Positions 34,388 to 43,027 of a DNA stretch of 51,579 nt are shown in pieces. The number at the start of each line of letters is the position of its first letter. The first letter of the stretch is position 1. Both the position numbers and the translations under genes were made by a program. Origin of the DNA: CAZWDO01 sp964632485 [NCBI: uncultured bacterium] (GTDB taxonomy: Bacteria > JAGOEH01); contig CAZWDO010000009.1 of NCBI GenBank assembly GCA_964632485.1, forward strand, positions 102,740-154,318. Direction: 5' to 3'. The notes beneath the pieces were generated by a model. The model worked only from the letters and a program-made list of their open reading frames with translations, was not told where the DNA came from and made no database searches.

Positions 34388-35311
34388 ATGATTATTTTAG
34401 CAAATACAATAATCCATAGATTTAAAGATATAATCAAAATCGTTGGTGACTTCAATGATATTGAGATTTCAGGAATTTCAGCAATCGCCAATGCTCATGA
34501 AAATCATTTAACATGGATTCACCCTAAAAAGCCAAACAAAAGTGAAATTATTCTAAATACGAAGTCACGGTTAATTATAACAGATGAATCTATTGAAGAA
34601 GAAATTTGTAAAGCATATAAAAAATGCTTGATTGTAAATTCTAACCCAAAATTGTTATTCACTGAAATCGCTAATCTTTTTTTTTCAAACCAGCAGAAGT
34701 ATGAAATATGTGCTGACACTCATATCCATTCAGATGCCAAAATATCAAAAGAGGTCTATATTGGCCCGAATACAATTATTGGAAGAGCTACAATTGGCAA
34801 AAATGTAAGAATATTGGGAAATGTCTATATCAGTGATAATACTTATATTGGTGACAATGTAACGATATCTGCTGGATCGGTAATTGGTTCGGAAGGTTTT
34901 GGTTACACGAGAAACATTGATGGTAAATTTGTAAATTTCCCTCAAATTGGTGGAGTAATTATTAGCGATAATGTTGATATTGGTCCCAATAGCTGTATTG
35001 ACAGAGGGGCGCTATCAGATACAATCATCGAAGAGAATACTAAAATAGGCCATTTGGTTTATATTGCGCATAATTCAAAAATCGGAAAAAGTAATTTGTT
35101 AATTGCCAATATTGTTATATCAGGAAGTGTTACAACGGGAGATGAAGTTTACATTGCACCAGGTGTTGTAATTTCAGATAATATTAGCATTGGAAATAAC
35201 TGCTTTGTTGGAATTGGAACAATTGTCACAAAATCGATTCGTGATAACAAGCGAATTTTATCACGGAATATTGAAATTATTGAATTGGATCAACATACAT
35301 TTAAAAAGTAA
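34388..35311 (+). CDS. LpxD-like N-acyltransferase (O-antigen cluster paralogue)
   Basis: A 307-residue left-handed beta-helix enzyme. An N-terminal uridine-binding-like domain (1-115) is followed by hexapeptide repeats and the LpxD motifs GSEGFGYTRNIDGKFVNFPQ, IDRGALSDT and the catalytic histidine H228 in IAHNSKIGK. LpxD moves 3-hydroxyacyl chains from ACP to an amino sugar. Because of its AT-rich DNA, cluster position and altered surroundings, I think this copy acylates an O-antigen sugar rather than lipid A, but that is an inference. Its ATG follows the deacetylase-like stop codon without a gap. Confidence 0.82.
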   Translation: MIILANTIIHRFKDIIKIVGDFNDIEISGISAIANAHENHLTWIHPKKPNKSEIILNTKSRLIITDESIEEEICKAYKKCLIVNSNPKLLFTEIANLFFSNQQKYEICADTHIHSDAKISKEVYIGPNTIIGRATIGKNVRILGNVYISDNTYIGDNVTISAGSVIGSEGFGYTRNIDGKFVNFPQIGGVIISDNVDIGPNSCIDRGALSDTIIEENTKIGHLVYIAHNSKIGKSNLLIANIVISGSVTTGDEVYIAPGVVISDNISIGNNCFVGIGTIVTKSIRDNKRILSRNIEIIELDQHTFKK

Positions 35312-35710
35312 CTGTTCAATAGCTTTCTAAGAATAAACTAATCAATCGAGCGAACTCCCTGAATTTTATTGGGGTGCTAATATGGATTCTCAACAAGTAT
35401 GACCATTATAACAAAATCTATCTGAGAATGTTGATAATTCGGTAAGGCATAAATCTAGGAGGGTAAGGAATTTTCTTGAAATGCAATTGAAGCAGGATTT
35501 GGACTATTTTTCACGTTATTACCTGGAACTGAATCCGAACCAAAGAGAATAGCATGAATTGAGTCAATTAAAAACACTCAACCGCCAGTTTGGGATGTAA
35601 TTGAAGATCATTTCAATTCAAAGAAAATAACAAACAATCATTTTTTATGTCAAGTCATTTAATGGAATTTAAATTTTTAAAGCAATCCAAATAACAAACT
35701 ACAGACAATC
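35312..35710. other. Gene-free stretch with possible gene debris
   Basis: A decayed frame from about 35428 to 35551 spells NVDNSVRHKSRRVRNFLEM...LDYFSRYYLELNPNQRE and is followed in a shifted frame by LSQLKTLNRQFGM. It has no start and several stops nearby. I do not recognise it. No convincing promoter or terminator was found. Confidence 0.4.
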
Positions 35711-37168
35711 ATGGCATTCAACTCAATTCAGTTTTTCGTATTTGTTTTATTCATTTTTATTGTTTATTACTGGGTAAAACCCAAGGCTGGAATGCTGGTT
35801 TTAGCAGTTGGAAGTTTTCTTTTCTATTTAACGTTTCAGAGTCTGATTTCCACATTGGTATTGGGCAGTGTTATTACGATAGCCTATATCTCTGGTCTTC
35901 GTATTGAAAAATGCCAATCACCCGCGGGCAAAAAGCTTTGGCTGTTCGGGGGCATAGCGCTGATTCTCGCTGCTCTGATTTACTTTAAGTATGGTTCTTT
36001 TATTTATAATCTCTATATTACGAATCTGATTCAGGAAAACACCTCAACCGGCACATCCTCGTATCTGGCAGTCATTGGCATATCATATTTTACATTTCAA
36101 GCTATATCATATATTGTGGATATATATTTAGGAGTTAGTACCGCGGAAGCAAACCCTTTGGCTCTCTTCCTATATTTTGGTTTCTTTGCTAAAGTGCTCC
36201 AAGGTCCAATCGAGCGCGGAAAGAGTTTTCTTACACAAATCCGAGGAAGGGAGAATTTTGAATATTCAATGGTATTGAGTGGTTTTTTACTATTCATGTA
36301 CGGCTTAGTTAAGAAGATTTTAATTGCCGATAATATGGCCAGTTTTGTTGATCCTATTTTTGATTCGGCTTCAACTCAATCAGGGTCGCAATTGTTGGCA
36401 GCTATTAATTTCTATTCACTTCAAATTTATTTTGATTTTTCAGGTTATACGGATATGGCGCTGGGAGTCGCGAGATTGTTCAATATTAGGCTTACTGATA
36501 ACTTTCATAATCCCTATTTCGCGACAAGCATCGCTGATTTTTGGCGTCGCTGGCATATATCATTGTCCAGATGGTTGATGGATTATCTGTTCAAACCGAT
36601 TCAGATGAAATTCAGAAACTTGAAACAATATAGTACGATAATAGCTGTTTTCATTACATTTGCCATATGCGGTTTGTGGCATGGCGCTGCATTGCATTAC
36701 ATTGTTTGGGGCTGTTTGCATGGGATAGTGATGATTCTGGGGATTATGACCCAACCATTTCGGGCCGATTTAGCAACGCAATTTAAGAGACTAAATAAGC
36801 GTTTTATAACAGTATGGAGAATATTTATTACATATAATATAGTCACTTTTTTATGGATTTTCTTTCGTTCAAAATCGCTGGTTGCTGCTTTGGATAACTT
36901 TAAGGCGATTTTTTTCAGGTTTGAACTCGGGAGCTTAGACCTTAGTTTTTTCAATGGATCTGTTTTCATAGCAGCATGGATTATTCTGATCATTGAGTAT
37001 TTGAATTGGCCTCAGCGTTTTATTCAATTGTTCAGTAACCAAAAGTTAACATTTTTTAAGCACTTTTCCTATGCTTTCATTTATTACGCAATTATTTTGT
37101 TTTTATTTATCATAATGTACTCATTTACCATAAATACAAATCAACCTTTCATTTACGTGCAGTTTTAA
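35711..37168 (+). CDS. MBOAT-family O-acyltransferase (AlgI-like)
   Basis: A 485-residue membrane protein with about 10-12 transmembrane segments. The MBOAT hallmarks are present: GISYFTFQAISYIVDIY, FFAKVLQGPIERG, QIYFDFSGYTDMALG, DFWRRWHISLSRW and the catalytic histidine H324 in CGLWHGA. AlgI-type enzymes transfer acyl groups to exported polysaccharides. The stop codon overlaps the start of the SGNH gene (TAATG), a typical AlgI/AlgJ-like pairing. It starts a short operon with the SGNH protein and a GT39-like enzyme. Confidence 0.92.
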   Translation: MAFNSIQFFVFVLFIFIVYYWVKPKAGMLVLAVGSFLFYLTFQSLISTLVLGSVITIAYISGLRIEKCQSPAGKKLWLFGGIALILAALIYFKYGSFIYNLYITNLIQENTSTGTSSYLAVIGISYFTFQAISYIVDIYLGVSTAEANPLALFLYFGFFAKVLQGPIERGKSFLTQIRGRENFEYSMVLSGFLLFMYGLVKKILIADNMASFVDPIFDSASTQSGSQLLAAINFYSLQIYFDFSGYTDMALGVARLFNIRLTDNFHNPYFATSIADFWRRWHISLSRWLMDYLFKPIQMKFRNLKQYSTIIAVFITFAICGLWHGAALHYIVWGCLHGIVMILGIMTQPFRADLATQFKRLNKRFITVWRIFITYNIVTFLWIFFRSKSLVAALDNFKAIFFRFELGSLDLSFFNGSVFIAAWIILIIEYLNWPQRFIQLFSNQKLTFFKHFSYAFIYYAIILFLFIIMYSFTINTNQPFIYVQF

Positions 37169-38196
37169 TGATGACGGACCGGATAAAGCTCAGTCTCGCT
37201 ACTTTTTTTGCATTTGTGTCATTTTTAATTATGTTCGGGTTCATGCTGCTTGTTTTCGATCAGTTGTTGCATCGAAAATTCGACAAAATCGCCGGATTGA
37301 ATTATAAAGGTTATCGGGGAGAAATCCGCAAGGAGAAAGCCTCCGACGAATTGCGTATTGCGATGTTCGGAGGTAGCCCGCTTTGGGGCTATGGTGTCTA
37401 TTATTGGGAGGCCATTCCACATGTTTTGGAGAAAAAACTACAACATCATGTGGACTCCTTGGGGTTAAATAGGAGAATTACGGTTTTCAACTTAGGATAT
37501 AACAATGAAGGTATCTATGCCATCTATAATAATATGCAGGATTTCCGGTTTTTGGATTATGATATCGCTATCATATTTACAGGCTATGATGATTTGGGGA
37601 TTGGCAATACTACAAATTTCAGACGAGAGAATTTATTCTTTAAATACTTTAAATATATGCCGATTTTGCCAGTATATTTAAGCGAAAAGATCATGTTGTT
37701 AAAGTCGGATGGAAATCTTGAGGATGCATACTGGGGCACTAACCAAAAAGCGCAGGCTGATGTTGACCATAATCTTCACGTAAATGCTCTTGCCAATATC
37801 CTCTCGGTTTATAATTCCACTGAAAATGTATTGAAGAGAATTGGAAAAGTTCAGAAACAGTATCTTGTTGATTTTGATCTTAAAAATGATAAATGGGCTT
37901 GGATGAAATACTATTTAAGACAGAGCATTGATTATTCGGTGGAAGATGGTGTACAGGTTCTTATTATTACTGAACCGGTATTCACGGAAGAGTGTCTTGA
38001 ACAACAGAAAATCATGAAAGCAGTTGTAGATGAAGCGGTCGATGAAAGTGGAATGGTTCATTTTATCGATCTAGGCTCTCGGATCGAACTGAATGATGAT
38101 TTATTGATTGACGGTGTGCATTTTTCCACCAAAGGATGTAAAATTCTTGCTGATTCGATGGTTAACAGCATTCTGCCTTGGGTTGAACTAAAATGA
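37168..38196 (+). CDS. Membrane-anchored SGNH hydrolase-like protein (AlgJ/PatB-like partner)
   Basis: A 342-residue protein with an N-terminal transmembrane anchor (LSLATFFAFVSFLIMFGFMLLVF) and a periplasmic SGNH domain. Motif I is GGSPLWGYG with S70, and the C-terminal DxxH is D315-GV-H318. An ATG at 37168 or 37171 starts it, overlapping the MBOAT stop. The pairing with MBOAT suggests that it takes part in acetylating or acylating the glycan, as AlgJ-type proteins do. It overlaps the next gene by four bases. Confidence 0.8.
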   Translation: MMTDRIKLSLATFFAFVSFLIMFGFMLLVFDQLLHRKFDKIAGLNYKGYRGEIRKEKASDELRIAMFGGSPLWGYGVYYWEAIPHVLEKKLQHHVDSLGLNRRITVFNLGYNNEGIYAIYNNMQDFRFLDYDIAIIFTGYDDLGIGNTTNFRRENLFFKYFKYMPILPVYLSEKIMLLKSDGNLEDAYWGTNQKAQADVDHNLHVNALANILSVYNSTENVLKRIGKVQKQYLVDFDLKNDKWAWMKYYLRQSIDYSVEDGVQVLIITEPVFTEECLEQQKIMKAVVDEAVDESGMVHFIDLGSRIELNDDLLIDGVHFSTKGCKILADSMVNSILPWVELK

Positions 38197-39485
38197 AGAA
38201 ACTACTTCGTTATTATACTCAAAAAATGAAAAATCTGACGCTAAATCAGAAGATAGTTTGGATAATCGCAATCGGGTTTTTGCTTCGCTTTGGCTATATT
38301 ACATTTTGTACTCAGCTCCCGTTGGGCGGGGATACAACCGGCACCTATAAACCGATTGCCTTGAGTCTTACTCATGGAGATGGGTTCCATGATCCATTAC
38401 GAAATGCGCCGACTTTACGCACAGGTCCTGTTTACCCGCTCTTCTTGGGGGCGGTTTATTGGCTTTTCGGTGAAGAGGATTATTGGGTCAGGTTCTTCCA
38501 GTCACTGATCTCGGCGTTAATGATTTATATAGTGTTTTTAACTGCTCAAAAATTGTTTATGGATGAACGTATAAGCCTTTTAGCGAGTTGGGTTACCGCT
38601 TTTTATCCTGCTTTTATCGGGTATAGCGGTATCCTCCTTACTGAAACGTTATCTGCATTTATGACAATATGGTTTATCTACTGCTTCATAATTTACTGGA
38701 AGGATCAATCAATTAGTAATTCTATTAGCCTGGGAATGCTGGCGGGGGGATTGATTTTGTTAAGAGGTGAAATGCTAGGTGTAATAATGATAATATTAGT
38801 GATATCTTTTTTTTATAATATAAAGTGCAAAACCCTTAAAAATACTAAGTTAGTAGTGTTGACAATGCTACTATTATTAATCCCTTGGACTGTTAGGAAC
38901 TATAGATTGACACATAGAATATTGCCAGTTGCGGCGATTGATGGGATTGCTCTGTGGTGTGTCGCAGGTAACAATGATATACTTGAGTATCGAAATGCCG
39001 AGAATGAAATTTTACTATCAGATTCATTGGTAGAAATTCAAATAAACAATGTTTTCAGAAAGAAATCCTTTGCGGAAATTAAAAAACATCCATATTCATA
39101 TTTTATTAAGAATGGAATCCGGCGGATTGCAAGATTCTGGTTAGGTGGTCATTCAAATGCATTTATATGGGGGCAAATTTCATTTGAACAAGCTTATTAT
39201 CAATCTAGCTATATTACATTGTTATTTAAAACGTTGTTATTGTTAATCAACACTACATTAATTGGATTGGGGATGTATGGACTGGTATCATCAATGTTGG
39301 CCAATCCTAGGGTGCTGCCTGTTATTGTTGGAATTATGCTTGTTGTTTTAGGAAAAAATTTTATGCACTATTTATTTTATTCATCCAACCGCTATCATCT
39401 TATGCTATTGCCAATTTTAATCATTTTTGCGTCAAGTATCATAGTTCAATTTACCAAATATAAAATTAAAAAGCTTATTGTCTAA
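38193..39485 (+). CDS. GT39-like membrane glycosyltransferase
   Basis: A 430-residue integral membrane protein with about 10 hydrophobic segments. The first large loop carries GGDTTGTYKPIALSLTHGDGF followed by RTGPVYPLFLGAVYWLFG, the pattern of PMT/ArnT-type (GT39/GT83) glycosyltransferases that use polyprenyl-phosphate sugars. It is coupled by an ATGA overlap to the SGNH protein. A role in adding a side sugar at the periplasmic face is inferred. Confidence 0.78.
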   Translation: MKKLLRYYTQKMKNLTLNQKIVWIIAIGFLLRFGYITFCTQLPLGGDTTGTYKPIALSLTHGDGFHDPLRNAPTLRTGPVYPLFLGAVYWLFGEEDYWVRFFQSLISALMIYIVFLTAQKLFMDERISLLASWVTAFYPAFIGYSGILLTETLSAFMTIWFIYCFIIYWKDQSISNSISLGMLAGGLILLRGEMLGVIMIILVISFFYNIKCKTLKNTKLVVLTMLLLLIPWTVRNYRLTHRILPVAAIDGIALWCVAGNNDILEYRNAENEILLSDSLVEIQINNVFRKKSFAEIKKHPYSYFIKNGIRRIARFWLGGHSNAFIWGQISFEQAYYQSSYITLLFKTLLLLINTTLIGLGMYGLVSSMLANPRVLPVIVGIMLVVLGKNFMHYLFYSSNRYHLMLLPILIIFASSIIVQFTKYKIKKLIV

Positions 39486-39577
39486 TAATTGAAAGTAACT
39501 TTGCGACGAATGTATCAATTTTATATGGGTGGCAAGCGGCATATGTATTGAATCAGGAAATTGTATGCTAAAAAAAT

Positions 39578-41010
39578 GGCTCGTTGGCAATTTAGGTGGG
39601 TGAATAGTGGGGGTTGGCATGGTTGAAATTAAGTTTGCCTGTTATAAGGTAAATAATTGTGATGAAGTTTTTGATTTTCCGATATCCTCTGGCTTTGGCT
39701 CGGGCGGCCTGAATCACTGAATTGAATCCTTCCAGCAAACCATTGTTTATTTAGCGCAATTTTCAGTTGACAATACCGGACCAATGCGCCCGGATGGTTT
39801 TAACGACCTCCTTCATACGCTCCAACCGGCTGTGCATCACCCAACTGCACTAGGATTTCAGTCTGGCTTCGAACTCATCCGGCGAGTGTGATTGGTAAAT
39901 ATCCTGAAAGTGTTCCCCATGTGGAATGCTTTGACTGTTTTCAATTTCGTCCGGCTCATTTCGGTCCTGCCGAGGTGTTGCATCTGTCGTTCCGTCAGGT
40001 TTTCCCGATTTTTCAAAAACAGATATCGGCTTTTCTTCAATATGGATTCATATCGGCCTTCATCCCTGCGGATATCATCGACAGCCCGGTTCAGAATCTG
40101 CATAATGTGAAACCGATCAAAGACGATTTCGGCTTCGCTGAATTCCTGACCGATTCCTTTGAAAACCGCCTTGGACATATCGCAGATGAACTGCCGAATC
40201 TTTTCCGGTTTCCCGTTATGCTCGATCAGATTTTCCTTTAATGCCTCCACCCTTTAGCTGTTTTAGTCTTCCGTCACATACAAGGTCCGCTTTTGGTCCA
40301 TGTCCGCAACAAGATCACATACTGATGGCCTCGCTTGCTCTTCGTCTCATCGATACCGATTCGTTGAACGTCTTTGTCATTGCGTTCTCGCCACGATTGA
40401 TTCACATATAAATCCAGCAGCTTCTACAACTTTTTGCCGGAAACATGCGCCAGACGACAAACATCTTTGGCGGCCATCTGGCCGCTCAACAGCAGCAATA
40501 TCGCTTCGAACAGCATGTTAAATCCATTCATCAATCTTGACCGGGGACTCGAACCAATCGGATACCTTTCCTAACCTGACCTTCACTCGGGGCGTCCACG
40601 CCTTGATGTAAAACTCATATTCAAAGAAATTTAAATGACGCCACTCCTTAAATTCCGTATCATACGCCTTGTAATGTCCCCGAATGCTTTTTTCGGACTC
40701 TAATTTTAAAACTTCAAATCCCGATTAAAATTAACCTCTATATTGAACCGCTTCACCGCTTCGTCCAGCTTGATCGATTCTACATACCAGGGATTCTCAA
40801 TAGGGAATGCCATGGCAAAAAGCTGTTCCTTCGTCAACTCCATGGTTCGAGCCTTTTAGTTTCAATTCAATGATGGAACTGCGCAACACTGGTATTATTT
40901 TACAAAAATTAGGCTTTGATAGAGTCAATGATTTCATTATTTTTAACACCTTTTTGAAAAACACTTTCCTGTTTCTAATACTATTCCCCCGCCTAAATTG
41001 TCAAAAAGCC
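39578..41010 (-). mobile_element. Decayed ISL3-family insertion sequence with both terminal inverted repeats
   Basis: The element is about 1.43 kb, the usual ISL3 size, and is bounded by 31-base inverted repeats at 39578-39608 and 40980-41010 (26 of 31 positions match; both begin GGCT and contain CAATTTAGG). The transposase inside is on the minus strand and broken. I see no convincing 8-base target duplication. The host gene at 38193 ends 92 bases before it; those bases hold no gene. Confidence 0.85.
39605..40843 (-). pseudogene. ISL3-family transposase, inactivated
   Basis: The frame begins with ATG at 40843 (MELTKEQLFAMAFPIENPWY) but soon hits a stop. Recognisable ISL3 segments follow in changing frames: KAYDTEFKEWRHLNFFEYEF, CDMSKAVFKGIGQEFSEAE, FDRFHIMQILNRAVDDIRRD, SRYLFLKNRENLT and NGLLEGFNSVIQAARAKARG near the C-terminus, ending with the left inverted repeat. 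At least four frameshifts or stops separate them. ISL3 transposases are DDE enzymes; the D of DMS and FDRFH is visible. The gene cannot make a functional product, so the element can only be mobilised in trans. Confidence 0.9.
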
Positions 41011-41045
41011 TAAATTTAAAACCTAATGATATTGATTCCGAATGA

Positions 41046-41355
41046 ATGCTAATCAATATCCTTGGTGCGAAAGGAAAGAAAGACAGGATAACGCTGCTTT
41101 CAGAAAACCTTTTACAATTATTGCGACAGTATTATAAAGAATACCGGCCCAAGAAATATCATTTTTGAAGGGCAAGATGGAGAGAAGTATTCCCCAACCA
41201 GTGTAGCTAATATTTTGAAGAAAGTATCATTAAAAGCTGGCATTCGTAAAACTGTTACACCACACATGTTGCGTCACAGTTTTGCAACGCACCTGCTGGA
41301 ACAAGGAATTGATTTAAGGTATATTCAAGAATTATTAGTGTTTTGCTTCAGATGA
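41046..41355 (+). pseudogene. Tyrosine recombinase (integrase) C-terminal remnant
   Basis: Two frames give [20 protein letters not shown]...YYKEYRPKK and, after a one-base shift near 41165, [20 protein letters not shown] with the catalytic box [17 protein letters not shown]. The typical next motif (GH...T) and tyrosine are missing: the sequence diverges after ELL. It is therefore truncated as well as frameshifted. It lies between the ISL3 right end and the IS3 element, whose insertion may have cut it. The protein resembles chromosomal XerC/D- or integron-integrase-like recombinases. Confidence 0.8.
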
Positions 41356-41403
41356 AAATGGAGAGTGCTGCCTGATTCCCGCTAAACCGGGAAGGAGCTT
41401 CTT

Positions 41404-41452
41404 GTCTGGGGCGCTTCCCCGCCTGGGGGGGAGGCGGGGAAGCGCCCCAGAC
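41404..41452. repeat. 21-bp perfect inverted repeat upstream of IS3 orfA
   Basis: Arms 41404-41424 and 41432-41452 are exactly complementary (GTCTGGGGCGCTTCC... on the left) around a G7 loop. The GC content is about 80 percent. It would form a very stable hairpin in either strand. In an IS it may block transcription from outside, or act as a structural end. Confidence 0.95.
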
Positions 41453-41557
41453 GCCGCGCAAATCGCCCCGTTGATGGCATGGAGAATAATCTCTCTTGAT
41501 TTTTCTCCCCGCCGGGCGTATATTCACGCAGCAACTCACTATCTGAAAGGATGCGCC

Positions 41558-41869
41558 ATGGAAATCAAAGATGTCAAACGCTATTCTCCCGAACAGAAAG
41601 CCCACATAATCCGGGAAATCATGGTTGAACACAAATCGGTCGGCGATGTAGCCGAAGAATTTGGTATCACGCCCGCGACCATCTATGAATGGCAGAAAAT
41701 CTTACTGAAAAATTCAGTCGATTTCTTTCGCATGAAAAGCTCCGAGCGACGCAAATACAATCAACAAGTCAAAGCCTTGCAAGATCAAATTAAAAAGAAG
41801 GAATCCGTGATCGCCGAACTGGCGCAAGAGGTCGTTGAATTAAAAAAAAAAGAGAATGGGGCGAGTTGA
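41558..41869 (+). CDS. IS3-family transposase OrfA (helix-turn-helix)
   Basis: A 103-residue DNA-binding protein. The start is ATG 41558 with AAAGGA 7 bases upstream; a longer open frame from 41402 crosses the palindrome and is not used. Residues 10-50 form a helix-turn-helix of the transposase-8 type (YSPEQKAHIIREIMVEHKSV...EEFGITPATIYEWQK). A leucine-zipper-like coiled coil (LQDQIKKKESVIAELAQEV) ends the protein. In IS3 elements OrfA represses and directs transposition. The TGA overlaps the TTG of orfB. Confidence 0.9.
   Translation: MEIKDVKRYSPEQKAHIIREIMVEHKSVGDVAEEFGITPATIYEWQKILLKNSVDFFRMKSSERRKYNQQVKALQDQIKKKESVIAELAQEVVELKKKENGAS
41842..41852 (+). promoter_or_regulatory. Slippery A10G frameshift signal between orfA and orfB
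   Basis: Ten A followed by G, at the end of orfA, in front of the orfB frame. A -1 shift here leads directly into an open orfB frame (KKKREWGELKKEK), giving the OrfAB fusion transposase as in other IS3 elements. Confidence 0.8.
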
Positions 41870-42837
41870 AAAAGGAAAAGACGCCTATGAATATTCGCGA
41901 CAACGTGGTGGAAACGGTCATCCGCCTGAACCGGCGGACGGGGGTCGCCACCGCCGATATGCTCGGCTGGCTGGGTATCGGCTCCGCCAAATACTACAAC
42001 TGGGTCAACAGGCGAGGCCTTGAATCGCGCCACAATGGAGCCATCCCCAAGTCACATTGGATGACTCCGGACGAACAATCCGCCATTCTGGCATTTTTCG
42101 AGTTGCATCGATCAGAAGGTTACAGACGACTGGCCTGGATGATGGTGGACTTTAATATCGCCCATGTATCTCCATCCACGGTCTATCGCGTCCTCAAAAA
42201 GTCGGGAGCGCTTCAGCGATGGAATACGGCAAAGGCTTCTTCCAAAAACAAAGGCTTCAACCAGCCGACGGCTCCTCATCAGCATCGGCATGTAGATATT
42301 TCGTACATTAGAATCCATTCGGTCTTCTATTATCTGATCTGCGTCCTCGACGGCTACAGCCGCTATATCGTTCATTTCGAGCTGCGCGAATCCATGACCG
42401 AACTCGATGTCCAGATAACTCTCCAGCGCGCTCACGAACGCTATCCCCACGCCCGTCCCCGAATCATTTCCGATAATGGCGCTCAGTTTATCTGCCACGA
42501 TTTCCGCAACTTCGTCCAATCCTGCAACTTCACTCACGTCCGGACCTCGGTCAACTATCCGCAAAGCAATGGCAAAATCGAACGATTTCACAAGAGTATC
42601 AAACAGGAACATGTCCGCCGAACGCCCTATCTGTCGTTGCGGGATGCCCAATTGAAAATGGCCGAATGGATAGACTATTACTATCATGAACGCCTTCACA
42701 GCGCCATTTCGTATCTGACTCCGTTCGACATGCTCAGCGGCCGGGCTGAGGAAAAACTCGAACAACGTCGGATTAAACTGGCTCAAGCGGCGAAAAGAAG
42801 AAAGGAGAAAAATCGTGAAATTATCCAGGCCGCTTAG
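41866..42837 (+). CDS. IS3-family transposase OrfB (DDE integrase core)
   Basis: A 323-residue catalytic subunit. It contains an HTH-like N-terminus and the retroviral-integrase core with D144 (HVDISY), D203 (IISDNGAQF) and E239 (NGKIERFHKSIK), a DD(35)E spacing. The frame is intact. It could start at TTG 41866, but it is more likely made as the OrfAB frameshift product. The length and catalytic triad suggest it is still active, unlike the adjacent ISL3 element. Confidence 0.92.
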   Translation: MKKEKTPMNIRDNVVETVIRLNRRTGVATADMLGWLGIGSAKYYNWVNRRGLESRHNGAIPKSHWMTPDEQSAILAFFELHRSEGYRRLAWMMVDFNIAHVSPSTVYRVLKKSGALQRWNTAKASSKNKGFNQPTAPHQHRHVDISYIRIHSVFYYLICVLDGYSRYIVHFELRESMTELDVQITLQRAHERYPHARPRIISDNGAQFICHDFRNFVQSCNFTHVRTSVNYPQSNGKIERFHKSIKQEHVRRTPYLSLRDAQLKMAEWIDYYYHERLHSAISYLTPFDMLSGRAEEKLEQRRIKLAQAAKRRKEKNREIIQAA

Positions 42838-43027
42838 TTTAGTCTTGACTTTCTACCCGTGTTTTGTTAAGTTGTTTTTAACCTCGTTCTCAATTTTCCG
42901 CTGAACCAATACAGATGGGCGAATTTCTCTTATCTTTATAAAACGTAAATGTTTTTAAAGTGAAATATGACACTAAAACTTTAAAGAGTTGTAATCAAAT
43001 TGAACAAAACTAACAAGGAGTATGATT
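42838..43027. other. Intergenic stretch after the IS3 element
   Basis: About 190 bases, GC falling from about 45 percent to 25 percent. The 3' IS end should lie in it, but no inverted repeat partner was identified. AAGGAG at 43014-43019 belongs to the next gene. Confidence 0.5.

Larger units (their letters stand above)
41404..42837 (+). mobile_element. IS3-family insertion sequence (ends not resolved)
   Basis: It includes a 21-bp perfect palindrome, an orfA (41558-41869), and an orfB (41866-42837) in the -1 frame with a slippery A10 run. Terminal inverted repeats and target duplications could not be identified by eye, so the true ends lie outside the stated limits. It interrupts a glycan gene region. 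Confidence 0.75.

Noticed and set aside
39570-41018. 8-base target duplication of the ISL3 element
   Set aside because: The flanks (AAAAAAAT and TAAATTTA) are only loosely alike and AT-rich, so the match is not meaningful.
42112-42786. 224-residue ORF on the minus strand inside IS3 orfB
   Set aside because: It is a shadow of the transposase frame; the plus strand carries the complete DDE motif.
41338-42866. An 8-base direct repeat (GTGTTTTG at 41338-41345 and 42859-42866) flanking the IS3 region
   Set aside because: IS3 elements make 3-4 base duplications, and no terminal inverted repeats fit next to these copies, so it may be chance.
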